Positions 1 through 6,999 are shown, counted from the first letter of the stretch. The stretch: 14,303 nucleotides of DNA from Acidobacteriota bacterium (GCA_003222455.1 QHWF01000087.1:1-14303), one strand, 5' to 3'. Notes: generated from the sequence alone by a model not told the origin. Numbers and translations are program-made.

Positions 1-258
1 TTCGGTCCGCGTGTGGAGGCCCTCGCCGGGATGGGCGCGATGGCTGGCGCCGACACGTCGGTCGGCGCGGTACTCGATGTGGAGCGGGCGCTGCTCGAGC
101 ATGCGGTGATCGTTCCGCTCGTTCACATCCGCGAGCTCTACGCGGTTGGCGAGCGCGTCGAATCGTGGAGCGGGCCGGTGGTGCTCGGTTCGGGCGCCTG
201 GAATCTCTCGAATGTGTGGATCCGGCCCGAGCCGGCGAAGCCTCGTCCACGGCAATGA
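1..258 (+). CDS. ABC transporter solute-binding protein, family 5 (C-terminal fragment)
   Basis: The reading frame is open from the first base of the window and ends at TGA 256-258, so about 85 C-terminal residues of a longer protein are visible. The segment LLEHAVIVPLVHIRELYAV followed by a Trp-rich end (GAWNLSNVWIRPE) is typical of the last part of periplasmic dipeptide/oligopeptide/nickel-type binding proteins (SBP_bac_5), where a strand reading 'a.ivPl.h..elya' precedes the terminal 'n.w' segment. Such proteins capture peptides or other solutes outside the inner membrane and deliver them to a permease. The stop codon overlaps the next start (ATGA, 255-258), so the gene is probably translationally coupled to the histidine kinase behind it. 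That placement makes a sensory accessory role possible. The family call rests on a short fragment; an unrelated secreted protein cannot be excluded. Confidence 0.6.
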   Translation, partial: FGPRVEALAGMGAMAGADTSVGAVLDVERALLEHAVIVPLVHIRELYAVGERVESWSGPVVLGSGAWNLSNVWIRPEPAKPRPRQ

Positions 259-2039
259 CTCTTCGGACGCGGCTCCTGTTCCTCATCAGTGCGATCGTGG
301 CCAGCGTGGTGATCCTCGTCACGTGGACGGTCTCGTCGAGCGCACGTCGCGCGTTTGCTGCGGTCGAGGCCCAGCGCACCGCCGCCATCGTCGCGCAATT
401 CCGGCGAGAGTTCGACGCCGAAGGAGAACGCGTCACGGCACGGGTTGAACGGATCGCCAACAGCGATGCGATTGGCCGTCTGGCCGGCGATGTCGTGCGA
501 TCGTCACGCGATTACGGCGCCTATGTTGGCGAGGCCGCAGTGCTCGCGGCGGCGTACGACGTCCAGTTCCTGGATCTGGTGGCTTCCGACGGTACGATCG
601 TGTCGTCGGCGCACTGGCCGGCGCGGTTCGGCTACCGCCACGCCTGGATCTCGGAAGGCTCGGCGACGGTCAGGCAACGCGTGGCGTTTCTCCATGCCGT
701 CGAACTGCCACGCGGCTTCGACCTCGGCTTCTTCGGCGTTCGCACGCTCGGCGCGGGAGGCCGCTCGCTGTTCGTCGTCGGTGGACGACGTCTCGATCAG
801 GCATTCCTCAAAACGCTCGTGCTGCCGCCCGGCAGGCGGGTGCTGTTGTACCGTAACGTCGAACCGGAGGTCGCGGGGCAGCAGCTGATCGACGCGTCCG
901 GCGAAGTGACGAACGCCGCGCCGCTCGGCCCGCTCATCGCGCGTATCCGGCAAAGCGGTCGCGACGCGAGCGAAACGGTGCAGTGGCCGGATGGTCCCGA
1001 AACCGTCGACGGCATTCCGCTCACCGGATTCGACGGGACGACATTGGGCGTCCTTCTGGTGGCGAGCTCGGGCCGCGAGCTGGCGTCGCTGGTCTCGGGG
1101 ATTCGATGGAGCGGCTTCGGGTTCGCGATGCTGGGAATCGGTTTCGGCACGATCGTCAGCTACATCGTCGCGGCGCGCGTGACCCGGCCCGTCGAGCAGC
1201 TCGCCAGCGCCGCGCGGTCAGTGGCGAGCGGCGACTGGGATGTCCATCTCGACGACGTGGCAGCGACCGGCGAAATCGAGGAGCTCACACGGGCGTTCAC
1301 ATCGATGACGAGTCAGCTCGTCGAACAGCGCGAGCGGCTGCTGCAGGCCGAGCGCGTGGCCGCCTGGCGCGAGCTGGCCCGCCGGTTGGCGCATGAACTG
1401 AAGAACCCGTTATTTCCCCTGCGCCTCACCGTCGACAACCTTCGCCGGGCCAGGATGCTTCCGCCGTCCGAGTTCGACGAAGTGTTCGACGAGAGCCTGA
1501 CGACACTCGGGATCGGTCTGGGCAATCTCAATACCGTCATCACACGATTCAGCGATTTCTCGAGGATGCCGCCGCCGCACTTCGCGCCGGTGTCGGTGAA
1601 CGACATCGTTCGAGCGAGCGTCGGGCTGTTCCGCGCGCAGCTCGATGCGCCAGGCCGGCCGGCCGTCCACGTCGCGGTGGACCTCGAGGAATCGCTTGGC
1701 CCGGTTCAGGCCGATGCGGAGCAGCTCGGTCGCGCGGTGCAGAACCTGTTGCTGAACGCAATCGACGCGATGCCGGCGGGCGGCGACCTGGCGGTGCGGA
1801 CGCGCGGCGGGACGGCCAGCGTTCGAATCGAGGTCTCGGACACCGGCAGCGGGTTGACGGAGGAGGAGCGACGGCGGCTGTTCACGCCCTACTACACGAC
1901 GAAACAGCACGGCACCGGTCTCGGTCTCGCGATTGTTCAATCGGTCGTGGCGGACCATCGTGGGCGCATCTGGGTGGAGAGCGAACACGGGCGCGGCACC
2001 ACGTTCCATGTCGATATCCCGCGGGAGACTCGAGTATGA
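255..2039 (+). CDS. NtrY-like membrane sensor histidine kinase
   Basis: This 594-residue sensor kinase autophosphorylates a histidine and should pass the phosphate to the response regulator encoded next. Domains in order: TM1 at about 7-26; an extracytoplasmic sensor region at about 30-283; TM2 at about 286-306; a HAMP linker beginning ARVTRPVEQL at about 307-360; a dimerisation/phosphoacceptor helix with H380 in RLAHELKNPL; and a HATPase_c domain with N-box Asn501 (NLLLNAIDAM), G1 box DTGSG (529-533) and G2 box GTGLGL (553-558). The H-box wording, with Pro-Leu-Phe-Pro after the His, matches NtrY-type nitrogen/stress kinases. I chose the ATG at 255 because it forms an ATGA overlap with the preceding stop and places TM1 at the N-terminus; an in-frame ATG at 165 would add 30 residues read through the upstream gene. 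The ligand is unknown. All catalytic boxes look intact. Confidence 0.93.
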   Translation: MTLRTRLLFLISAIVASVVILVTWTVSSSARRAFAAVEAQRTAAIVAQFRREFDAEGERVTARVERIANSDAIGRLAGDVVRSSRDYGAYVGEAAVLAAAYDVQFLDLVASDGTIVSSAHWPARFGYRHAWISEGSATVRQRVAFLHAVELPRGFDLGFFGVRTLGAGGRSLFVVGGRRLDQAFLKTLVLPPGRRVLLYRNVEPEVAGQQLIDASGEVTNAAPLGPLIARIRQSGRDASETVQWPDGPETVDGIPLTGFDGTTLGVLLVASSGRELASLVSGIRWSGFGFAMLGIGFGTIVSYIVAARVTRPVEQLASAARSVASGDWDVHLDDVAATGEIEELTRAFTSMTSQLVEQRERLLQAERVAAWRELARRLAHELKNPLFPLRLTVDNLRRARMLPPSEFDEVFDESLTTLGIGLGNLNTVITRFSDFSRMPPPHFAPVSVNDIVRASVGLFRAQLDAPGRPAVHVAVDLEESLGPVQADAEQLGRAVQNLLLNAIDAMPAGGDLAVRTRGGTASVRIEVSDTGSGLTEEERRRLFTPYYTTKQHGTGLGLAIVQSVVADHRGRIWVESEHGRGTTFHVDIPRETRV

Positions 2040-3403
2040 CGCGTGTGCTGATCGTGGACGATGATCCATCGACGCTCGCGTCGATTTCGCGGGCGTTCCG
2101 GCTGGCCGGTCACGAGGCGGTCGTGTGTGACAATGCCGCGCGTGCTGTTGCCCTGATCCGCGCCGACCGCTTCGACATCGTCTTCTCCGACGTCGTGATG
2201 CCCGGCAAGGACGGCCTTGCGATGCTCGCCGAGCTGCGCGAAATCGGTGTCACGACTCCAGTGGTCATGATTTCGGGTCAGGCCACCGTCGATATGGCGG
2301 TGCGGGCGACCCGCCTTGGCGCCGTCGATTTCCTCGAGAAGCCCGTCTCGGCCGACAAGCTGCTGCTGACGATTGAAAACGCGCTGAAGCTCGTGCGCCT
2401 GGAAGACGAGAACCGGACGCTTCGCCGCCGCGTCGGCCGGCACGAGATCATCGGGAAGAGCGATGCGCTCCGCCGGGTGATGGCGCAGGTGAATCGCGTC
2501 GCCGCCACCGAGTCCCGCGTCTGCATCCTCGGCGAGACCGGCACCGGCAAAGAGCTCGTGGCGCGCGCCGTTCACGATGGCAGCCCGCGCCGGGAACGGC
2601 CGTTCGTCACCGTGAACTGTGCGGCCGTGCCGTCGGAGCTGATCGAGTCGGAGCTGTTCGGACACGAAAAAGGGTCGTTCACCGGCGCGGCGTCTCGCCA
2701 TCTCGGCAAGTTCGAGCAGGCGCACGGCGGCACGCTTTTCCTCGACGAAATCGGCGACATGCCGGCGGCCATGCAGGCGAAGCTGCTGCGGCTGCTCCAG
2801 GAAGGCGAGCTCGAACGGATTGGCGGCGAGCGCCCGATCGTGGTGGATACACGCGTGCTCGCTGCGACACACCGCGATCTCGAGGCGCTCGTCGGGAAAG
2901 GATCGTTTCGCGAGGACCTGTATCACCGCATTTTCGTGTTCCCGATCGTGATGCCGCCCCTGCGCGAGCGGGTGGACGATGTGCCGGTGCTGGCGGAACA
3001 CTTTGCGGCGCGCATAGCGGAGCAGAACGGGTGGAAGGCGCGCGCCTTCATGCCGGACGCGTTGACCGAGCTGACGCGCTACAACTGGCCGGGCAACGTC
3101 CGCGAGCTGCGCAACGTCGTGGAGCGGTTGCTGCTGCTGACCGACGAGGCCGTGGACGTGTCGACGGTGAGGCAGGTGTTGTCGGGCCGGCACTTGACGG
3201 TGAGCAGTGGAGCAGGCGCCGGCACCGGCACGCTCGCCGATCGGGTGGCGGCCTTCGAGCGCGAAGCCGTCGTCGGCGAGCTCGCCGCGCACGGGCATCG
3301 GATGACTGAAACCGCACGCGCCCTCGGCATCGAGCGCAGTCACCTGTACAAGAAGTGCCAGCAGCTCGGAATCGATTTGAAGGCGGAACGGACGCAGTCC
3401 TGA
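2036..3403 (+). CDS. NtrC-family sigma-54-dependent response regulator
   Basis: This 455-residue protein has a full three-domain architecture. The receiver domain (1-118) has acidic residues D8/D9, phosphoacceptor D52 in FSDVVMPGKDG, S79 and K100. The AAA+ sigma-54 activation domain (about 133-375) has Walker A GETGTGKE (164-171), the sigma-54 contact loop as GSFTGA (211-216), Walker B in GGTLFLDEIGD (229-239) and an arginine region FREDLYHR. A Fis-type helix-turn-helix occupies about 408-450 (ETARALGIERSHLYKKCQQLG). Once phosphorylated it should bind upstream activator sites and remodel sigma-54 RNA polymerase. Its start overlaps the kinase stop (ATGA, 2036-2039), so the two are almost certainly partners. 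The contact loop has Ser where the commonest form, GAFTGA, has Ala; this is a known mild variation. No target promoter could be identified in the window. Confidence 0.95.
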   Translation: MTRVLIVDDDPSTLASISRAFRLAGHEAVVCDNAARAVALIRADRFDIVFSDVVMPGKDGLAMLAELREIGVTTPVVMISGQATVDMAVRATRLGAVDFLEKPVSADKLLLTIENALKLVRLEDENRTLRRRVGRHEIIGKSDALRRVMAQVNRVAATESRVCILGETGTGKELVARAVHDGSPRRERPFVTVNCAAVPSELIESELFGHEKGSFTGAASRHLGKFEQAHGGTLFLDEIGDMPAAMQAKLLRLLQEGELERIGGERPIVVDTRVLAATHRDLEALVGKGSFREDLYHRIFVFPIVMPPLRERVDDVPVLAEHFAARIAEQNGWKARAFMPDALTELTRYNWPGNVRELRNVVERLLLLTDEAVDVSTVRQVLSGRHLTVSSGAGAGTGTLADRVAAFEREAVVGELAAHGHRMTETARALGIERSHLYKKCQQLGIDLKAERTQS

Positions 3404-3454
3404 CAATCGGTAATCCATAATCGAGGAGCGTTCCGACCAGGCGACGCCGCCGTG

Positions 3455-3523
3455 GAACGCAAAGGCCGCGAAGGCCGCAAAGAAATACTGTCTTACTCTG
3501 CGTCCTTTGCGACCTCTGCGTTC
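3455..3523. repeat. Imperfect stem-loop repeat, copy 1 (likely terminator)
   Basis: A 28-base arm at 3455-3482 is matched by the reverse complement of 3496-3523 at 23 of 28 positions, around a 13-base loop. It lies between the convergent ends of the response regulator (stop 3403) and the deacetylase (stop 3555). Read from the deacetylase side (minus strand), three of the five mismatches become G-U pairs. A second copy, in opposite DNA orientation, lies at 7005-7074; the similarity extends a few bases beyond the stem (to about 3538 here). No U-tract follows the stem on either strand, so a terminator or mRNA 3'-end stabilising role is inference. The remaining intergenic bases (3404-3454 and 3524-3554) show nothing else I can name. 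Confidence 0.75.
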
Positions 3524-3554
3524 GATCGTGATCTTCTGCCAGATTCATGAAAGC

Positions 3555-4265
3555 TCACGGATCGCAGATGGTGCCGAAGGTGAACCCCTTTGCGCGCAGT
3601 GCCGGGATCAATCGCGCGATCGCATCAACAGTCTGACGCTGGTCCTTGAACGGCGCCGACTCGTCGCCGTCGTGCATCACCACGATGTCGCCATTGCCGA
3701 TGCGATGGCCGACCCGGTTCACAATCGAATCCGCCGTCCGCTGCCGGAACCAGTTCCAGTCCCACAGCATCCAGCTCCACCCGACCATGCGGTGGTCGAT
3801 CTGCTCGAGGCCGGCGTACATCGGCCAGCTGCGCCAGCCGGCGTGCGGGCGAAACGCCGGGCAGGGACGGACGCCCGCGACGCGCTCGATGTGATCCGCC
3901 GCCGAGACCAGCGTGCGCGCAAACCTGCCCGGCGACATCAGCATCAGCGCCCGGGTATGGGAGTGGAGCGCCACCGTGTGGCCATCGGCGAACATCCGTC
4001 GCACGAGCGGCGCGGTGTCGTCGGTGATGTGTCGATCAATGAGAAAGAAGGTCGCGCGGACACGTTCGCGCGCCAGCAGGTCGAGCAGGTCCGGCGTCGT
4101 CGTCGGATTCGGACCGTCATCGAACGTCAGATACACCGTCGCCGGCTGGCGCTTCGGCATGTGCCAGACCGATCGCTTGCCGGCGATAGCGTCGAACAGA
4201 AACGGCGCCGGGGCCGTGTGCGCGAGCGCCACGACTCCGGCGCTGATCGCGATCAGAATCCACAT
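3555..4265 (-). CDS. Membrane-anchored polysaccharide deacetylase (NodB domain) with altered metal motif
   Basis: This 236-residue protein has an N-terminal hydrophobic segment (WILIAISAGVVALA, about 2-16) that acts as signal or anchor, then a NodB/carbohydrate-esterase-4 domain. Motif 1 is TFDDGPNP with D49/D50. Motif 2, normally His-Ser/Thr-x-x-His, reads HSHTR, so the second metal-ligand position is Arg105. Motif 3 is RPHAGW instead of the usual RPPYG. The motif 4 region is WDWNWF and the motif 5 His is at 198 (GDIVVMHDG). Family members remove N- or O-acetyl groups from cell-wall or surface glycans using a zinc held by Asp-His-His. Here the third ligand seems replaced, so activity, metal use or substrate may differ. 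A TTG directly in front of the ATG (4268) could also serve as start. It lies downstream of glpK on the same strand, separated by a stem-loop, and is probably transcribed separately. Confidence 0.87.
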   Translation of the reverse strand: MWILIAISAGVVALAHTAPAPFLFDAIAGKRSVWHMPKRQPATVYLTFDDGPNPTTTPDLLDLLARERVRATFFLIDRHITDDTAPLVRRMFADGHTVALHSHTRALMLMSPGRFARTLVSAADHIERVAGVRPCPAFRPHAGWRSWPMYAGLEQIDHRMVGWSWMLWDWNWFRQRTADSIVNRVGHRIGNGDIVVMHDGDESAPFKDQRQTVDAIARLIPALRAKGFTFGTICDP

Positions 4266-4289
4266 CAAAGGCGACGACCTCTACCGGTT

Positions 4290-4382
4290 CATCACGAAGA
4301 CACGAAGTGTACGAAGAGCACGAAGAACGGTTCGTACAGTCTTGCTTCGTGATCTTCGTATGTCTTCGTGCCCTTCGTGATG
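4290..4382. repeat. CACGAAG-type stem-loop repeat between glpK and the deacetylase
   Basis: The left arm (4290-4325) contains four ACGAAG units, three of them CACGAAG, spaced 8-10 bases apart. The right arm (4345-4382) is its imperfect reverse complement with CTTCGTG units. The loop is 19 bases (4326-4344). On the plus strand the stem is followed by TATTTTTT (4383-4390), giving a factor-independent-terminator look in that direction; on the minus strand, the direction of glpK, there is no U-tract. Similar CACGAAG arrays are a common kind of intergenic repeat in environmental bacterial genomes and often yield spurious His-Glu-Asp-Thr-Lys peptides (recalled knowledge). It sits 3' of glpK and only about 25 bases before the deacetylase start, so it could end glpK transcripts or shape the deacetylase leader. 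Confidence 0.75.
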
Positions 4383-4395
4383 TATTTTTTCCACG

Positions 4396-5886
4396 TCACC
4401 GAAGCTGCCATTCCTTCGACCGTCCCACGGCGGCCGACCATCGTTCCCGCAGGGATGTCGCGGTGCTGCGCGGCATGTTCGGTTCGAATCGCCGCTCCTC
4501 GCGCCACTGGCCGGTGAGGGCTTCGACCGAGGGCCAGTAGCCGACCGCGAGCCCGGCCAGATAGGCGGCGCCGAGCGCCGTCGTTTCGGTCACCGCCGGC
4601 CGCACGACCGGCACCCCGAGCAGATCGGCCTGAAACTGCATCAACGTGTTGTTCGTGGCCGCGCCGCCGTCCACACGCAGCTCGGTCGCGGCCATCCCGG
4701 CATCGCCCGCCATCGCGTCGAGCAGGTCGGCCACCTGAAACGCGATGCTCTCGAGTGCTGCGCGGGCGATGTGCCCGGCGGTGGTGCCGCGTGTGATGCC
4801 GACGATGGTGCCACGGGCGTAGGGGTCCCAGTGCGGCGCGCCGAGGCCGGCAAATGCCGGGACGAGATAGACGCCGCCGTTGTCGGCCACGCTCGCGGCG
4901 AGCGGCTCGATATCGGCCGCGGTCCGCACCAGCCCGAGACCGTCGCGAATCCACTGCACCACCGCGCCGCCGATGAAGACGCTGCCTTCGAGGGCGTACT
5001 CGGTGTCGCCGCCGATCCGCCACCCGACCGTCGTCACGAGCTGATGGCGCGAAAGGGTCGGCTTCGGTCCGATGTTCTGCAGCAGGAAGCATCCGGTCCC
5101 GTACGTGTTTTTCGACATGCCGGGCTTCAGGCACATCTGGCCGAACAGCGCCGCCTGCTGATCGCCGGCGATTCCGGCGATGGGCACGCGATCGATACCA
5201 AACGACGGCGCAACCTCACCGTAGCGCTCACTCGACGAGCGGACGTCGGGCAGCACGCTCGCGGGAATACCGAACATCCGCAGGAGCTCGTCGTCCCATT
5301 GCAACGTGTGGATGTTGAGCAGCATCGTGCGCGATGCGTTGCTGACGTCGGTGACGTGGCATCGGCCATCGGTCATCTTCCAGACGAGCCACGTGTCGAC
5401 GGTGCCGAATGCGAGCGTGCCGGCGTCGGCCCGGGCGCGGGCGCCGGCGACGTGGTCGAGCAGCCACCGGATCTTGCTGGCCGAGAAATACGCGTCGACG
5501 AGCAGCCCGGTGCGCTCCTGAATGATCGGTCCGGCGCCTTCCGCCTTCAGCCGCTCGCAGTAGTCCGCGGTCCTCCGGTCCTGCCACACGATGGCGTTGT
5601 GGATCGGCTCGCCCGTGTCGCGGTCCCACAGAATCGTGGTCTCGCGCTGATTCGTGATGCCGATGGCGGCGACATCGGCCGCGCGGACGTGTGCGCGTCC
5701 GAGCGCTTCAACCGCAACCCCGATCTGGGACGCCCAGATCTCACCGGGATCGTGCTCGACCCAGCCGGCGCGCGGGAACACCTGCGTGAATTCTTTCTGC
5801 GCGATCGCGGCGACCGCGCCGTTCGCCTCGAACACCATCGCGCGTGAGCTCGTGGTGCCCTGGTCGAGAGCGAGGATGTATGACAT
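4396..5886 (-). CDS. glpK: Glycerol kinase
   Basis: This cytoplasmic enzyme phosphorylates glycerol with ATP to sn-glycerol 3-phosphate, trapping glycerol that enters through GlpF. At 496 residues it is full length (E. coli GlpK is about 500). Visible FGGY-family hallmarks: the N-terminal phosphate loop DQGTTSSR (8-15); glycerol-contacting Arg81-Glu82 (NQRETT), Tyr133 and Asp242 (GIAGDQQAALFG); the ATP-domain segment NTYGTGCF (260-267); and GLGAPHWDPYARG (347-359). Arg233 aligns with the Arg of the fructose-1,6-bisphosphate site, so that control could persist. The C-terminal segment that binds IIA-Glc in enteric bacteria is not conserved (FEPNMPRS here), so phosphotransferase-system inhibition is unlikely. 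glpK is divergent from glpF rather than following it as in E. coli. There is no clear Shine-Dalgarno sequence; a TATAGT box ends 8 bases before the ATG. Confidence 0.97.
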   Translation of the reverse strand: MSYILALDQGTTSSRAMVFEANGAVAAIAQKEFTQVFPRAGWVEHDPGEIWASQIGVAVEALGRAHVRAADVAAIGITNQRETTILWDRDTGEPIHNAIVWQDRRTADYCERLKAEGAGPIIQERTGLLVDAYFSASKIRWLLDHVAGARARADAGTLAFGTVDTWLVWKMTDGRCHVTDVSNASRTMLLNIHTLQWDDELLRMFGIPASVLPDVRSSSERYGEVAPSFGIDRVPIAGIAGDQQAALFGQMCLKPGMSKNTYGTGCFLLQNIGPKPTLSRHQLVTTVGWRIGGDTEYALEGSVFIGGAVVQWIRDGLGLVRTAADIEPLAASVADNGGVYLVPAFAGLGAPHWDPYARGTIVGITRGTTAGHIARAALESIAFQVADLLDAMAGDAGMAATELRVDGGAATNNTLMQFQADLLGVPVVRPAVTETTALGAAYLAGLAVGYWPSVEALTGQWREERRFEPNMPRSTATSLRERWSAAVGRSKEWQLR

Positions 5887-5894
5887 GAGCAGGC

Positions 5895-5900
5895 ACTATA
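5895..5900 (-). promoter_or_regulatory. Possible -10 box of glpK (leaderless-type start)
   Basis: On the minus strand TATAGT lies with exactly 8 bases between it and the glpK ATG, and no purine-rich ribosome-binding site is present. Transcription starting the usual 6-8 bases after a -10 box would begin at or next to the ATG, giving a leaderless mRNA. No convincing -35 element is seen. The call rests on one hexamer and is tentative. Confidence 0.3.
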
Positions 5901-6033
5901 CAATGCGCCGGGTCCACCACGAGTCCGTCTGAATAATCGCGGAGAGCACAGAGAGAATAAGAGGCAAATCGGCTCTCGCCGGTACACTTGCACGACGATT
6001 TTCTGAGCAGGTCCAAGGCCGAAAGCCAGGAGC

Positions 6034-6169
6034 CTGGCAGGTCGCTGAAAAAGGGCCGACCTGAAGTTAAAACTGAAAAGATAAAACAGAAAAATGCGAT
6101 TTTCCGCCTGCTTTTGACTTTTCTGTTTTGACTTTTCACTTCAGGCTGCGTTTTTCAGCAGCCTGCTAG
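6034..6169. repeat. ~136 bp nested palindrome (REP/MITE-like) upstream of glpF
   Basis: The outer arms pair across the whole element: GCAGGTCGCTGAAAAA at 6037-6052 matches the reverse complement of TTTTTCAGCAGCCTGC at 6151-6166 with two mismatches, and the pairing continues with CCTGAAG (6059-6065) against CTTCAGG (6139-6145). An inner AT-rich stem, 6074-6093 against 6119-6138, matches at 18 of 20 positions. Each outer arm can also fold alone: AGGTCG/CGACCT (6039-6044/6057-6062) and CAGGCTGC/GCAGCCTG (6142-6149/6158-6165). The centre is about 6101. It contains no reading frame of note, and its AT content contrasts sharply with the flanks. It looks like a small non-autonomous mobile or REP-type element. 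Confidence 0.75.
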
Positions 6170-6175
6170 AAGCCT

Positions 6176-6201
6176 GCAGGCTGCGTAACTTCACAGCCTG
6201 C
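6176..6201. repeat. Second copy of the right-arm hairpin, in the glpF leader
   Basis: GCAGGCTG (6176-6183) pairs perfectly with CAGCCTGC (6194-6201) around a 10-base loop. The 28-base unit 6177-6204 is a direct repeat of 6142-6169: both share CAGGCTGCGT at the start and AGCCTGCTAG at the end, with a different middle. It ends 13 bases before the glpF ribosome-binding site (AAGGAG, 6215-6220). Confidence 0.7.
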
Positions 6202-6214
6202 TAGCGGGAAGCGC

Positions 6215-6220
6215 AAGGAG
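6215..6220 (+). promoter_or_regulatory. Ribosome-binding site of glpF
   Basis: AAGGAG lies 5 bases before the ATG at 6226 and fixes that start. The site is within the small palindrome AAGGA-G-TCCTT (6215-6225) and directly downstream of a stable hairpin. Confidence 0.75.
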
Positions 6221-6225
6221 TCCTT

Positions 6226-6999
6226 ATGCCCCGTGGGGTGATCCGGGAGATGCTCGCCGAATTCCTGGGCACGTTCGTCCTGATCGTGTTCGGCGTCGGC
6301 GTGGTTGCGCAATTCGTGCTCAGCAAGGGCGCCGCGGGCAGCTATCTCGCGATTAACATCGCCTGGGGGCTGGCGGTGACGATGGGGTGCTACGTGTGCG
6401 CGGGCGTGACCGGCGCGCATTTGAATCCTGCCGTGACCGTCGGCCTCGCGGTGCATCGCAGATTTCCGTGGACGAAGGTGCTGCCGTACGCCGTCGCGCA
6501 GATCGCGGGCGCGTTCGCGGCCTCGGCGGTGGTGTATGTCACGTATCGTGAGGCGCTGACCGCGTTCGACGGCGGCGTGCGGCAGGTGATCGGGCCACAG
6601 GCGACGGCCGGGATCTGGGCCACGTATCCCCAGCCGTTCCTCAGCGTCTTCCCCGGCGGCTTCGTCGATCAGGTCGTCGGCACGGCATTGCTCTTCGGCG
6701 TCATTCTCGGAATCACCGACGAGCGCAACGCGACGGTCCCGGGCGGACTGGTCCCCGTGATCGTCGGCTTGCTGGTCGTGTTGATCGGCGCGACGTTTGG
6801 CTTCAACTCCGGCTATGCGATCAATCCCGCGCGGGACTTCGGTCCGCGGCTGTTCACGGCGGTTGCAGGCTGGGGCGGGGACGTGTTTCGCGCCGGCAAC
6901 GGCTGGTGGTGGGTGCCGATTGTGGCGCCGTGCGTCGGCGCCATTCTCGGCGGCTGGGCCTACGACGTCTTCGTCGGTCACCACCTTCAGCGAACATGA
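6226..6999 (+). CDS. glpF: Glycerol uptake facilitator (MIP/aquaglyceroporin family)
   Basis: This 257-residue inner-membrane channel lets glycerol diffuse into the cell. It has about six hydrophobic helices and the two MIP half-helix motifs: HLNPAVTVG (NPA at 67-69) and INPARDFGPR (NPA at 200-202). Asp204 after the second NPAR, where water-specific aquaporins usually have Ser, and the following FGPR..TAVAGWG stretch match the glycerol-facilitator subgroup. The divergent glpK next door supports glycerol as substrate. The start is fixed by AAGGAG 5 bases upstream. The leader carries palindromic repeats that could affect expression. The name aqpZ was considered and is less likely because of the Asp in the second motif. 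Confidence 0.93.
   Translation: MPRGVIREMLAEFLGTFVLIVFGVGVVAQFVLSKGAAGSYLAINIAWGLAVTMGCYVCAGVTGAHLNPAVTVGLAVHRRFPWTKVLPYAVAQIAGAFAASAVVYVTYREALTAFDGGVRQVIGPQATAGIWATYPQPFLSVFPGGFVDQVVGTALLFGVILGITDERNATVPGGLVPVIVGLLVVLIGATFGFNSGYAINPARDFGPRLFTAVAGWGGDVFRAGNGWWWVPIVAPCVGAILGGWAYDVFVGHHLQRT

Larger units (their letters stand above)
5887..6225. other. Divergent glpK-glpF intergenic region
   Basis: This 339-base gap holds no credible gene. It must contain the promoters of both glpK (minus) and glpF (plus). About 5936-5966 resembles a single arm of a CACAGAGAG-type repeat without its partner arm. The right half is taken up by an AT-rich nested palindrome (6034-6169) and a second hairpin (6176-6201). 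A short perfect hairpin GCCAGG-AG-CCTGGC lies at 6025-6038. I could not identify a GlpR-like operator with confidence. Confidence 0.6.

Noticed and set aside
165..254. Upstream ATG for the histidine kinase
   Set aside because: It would add 30 residues before the first membrane helix and overlap the preceding gene by about 90 bases; the ATGA start fits better.
1937..3418. Long minus-strand open frame (493 residues) opposite the response regulator
   Set aside because: It is antisense to a complete, motif-rich sigma-54 activator, has the His/Arg/Asp-rich composition typical of GC-rich shadows and shows no recognisable domain.
3507..4352. Plus-strand open frame (281 residues) covering the deacetylase and both flanking stem-loops
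   Set aside because: It reads His-Glu-Asp-Thr-Lys-type sequence through the CACGAAG repeat, a known source of spurious proteins, and opposes the NodB gene.
4771..5847. Plus-strand open frame (358 residues) opposite glpK
   Set aside because: Antisense to a full-length glycerol kinase and without domains.
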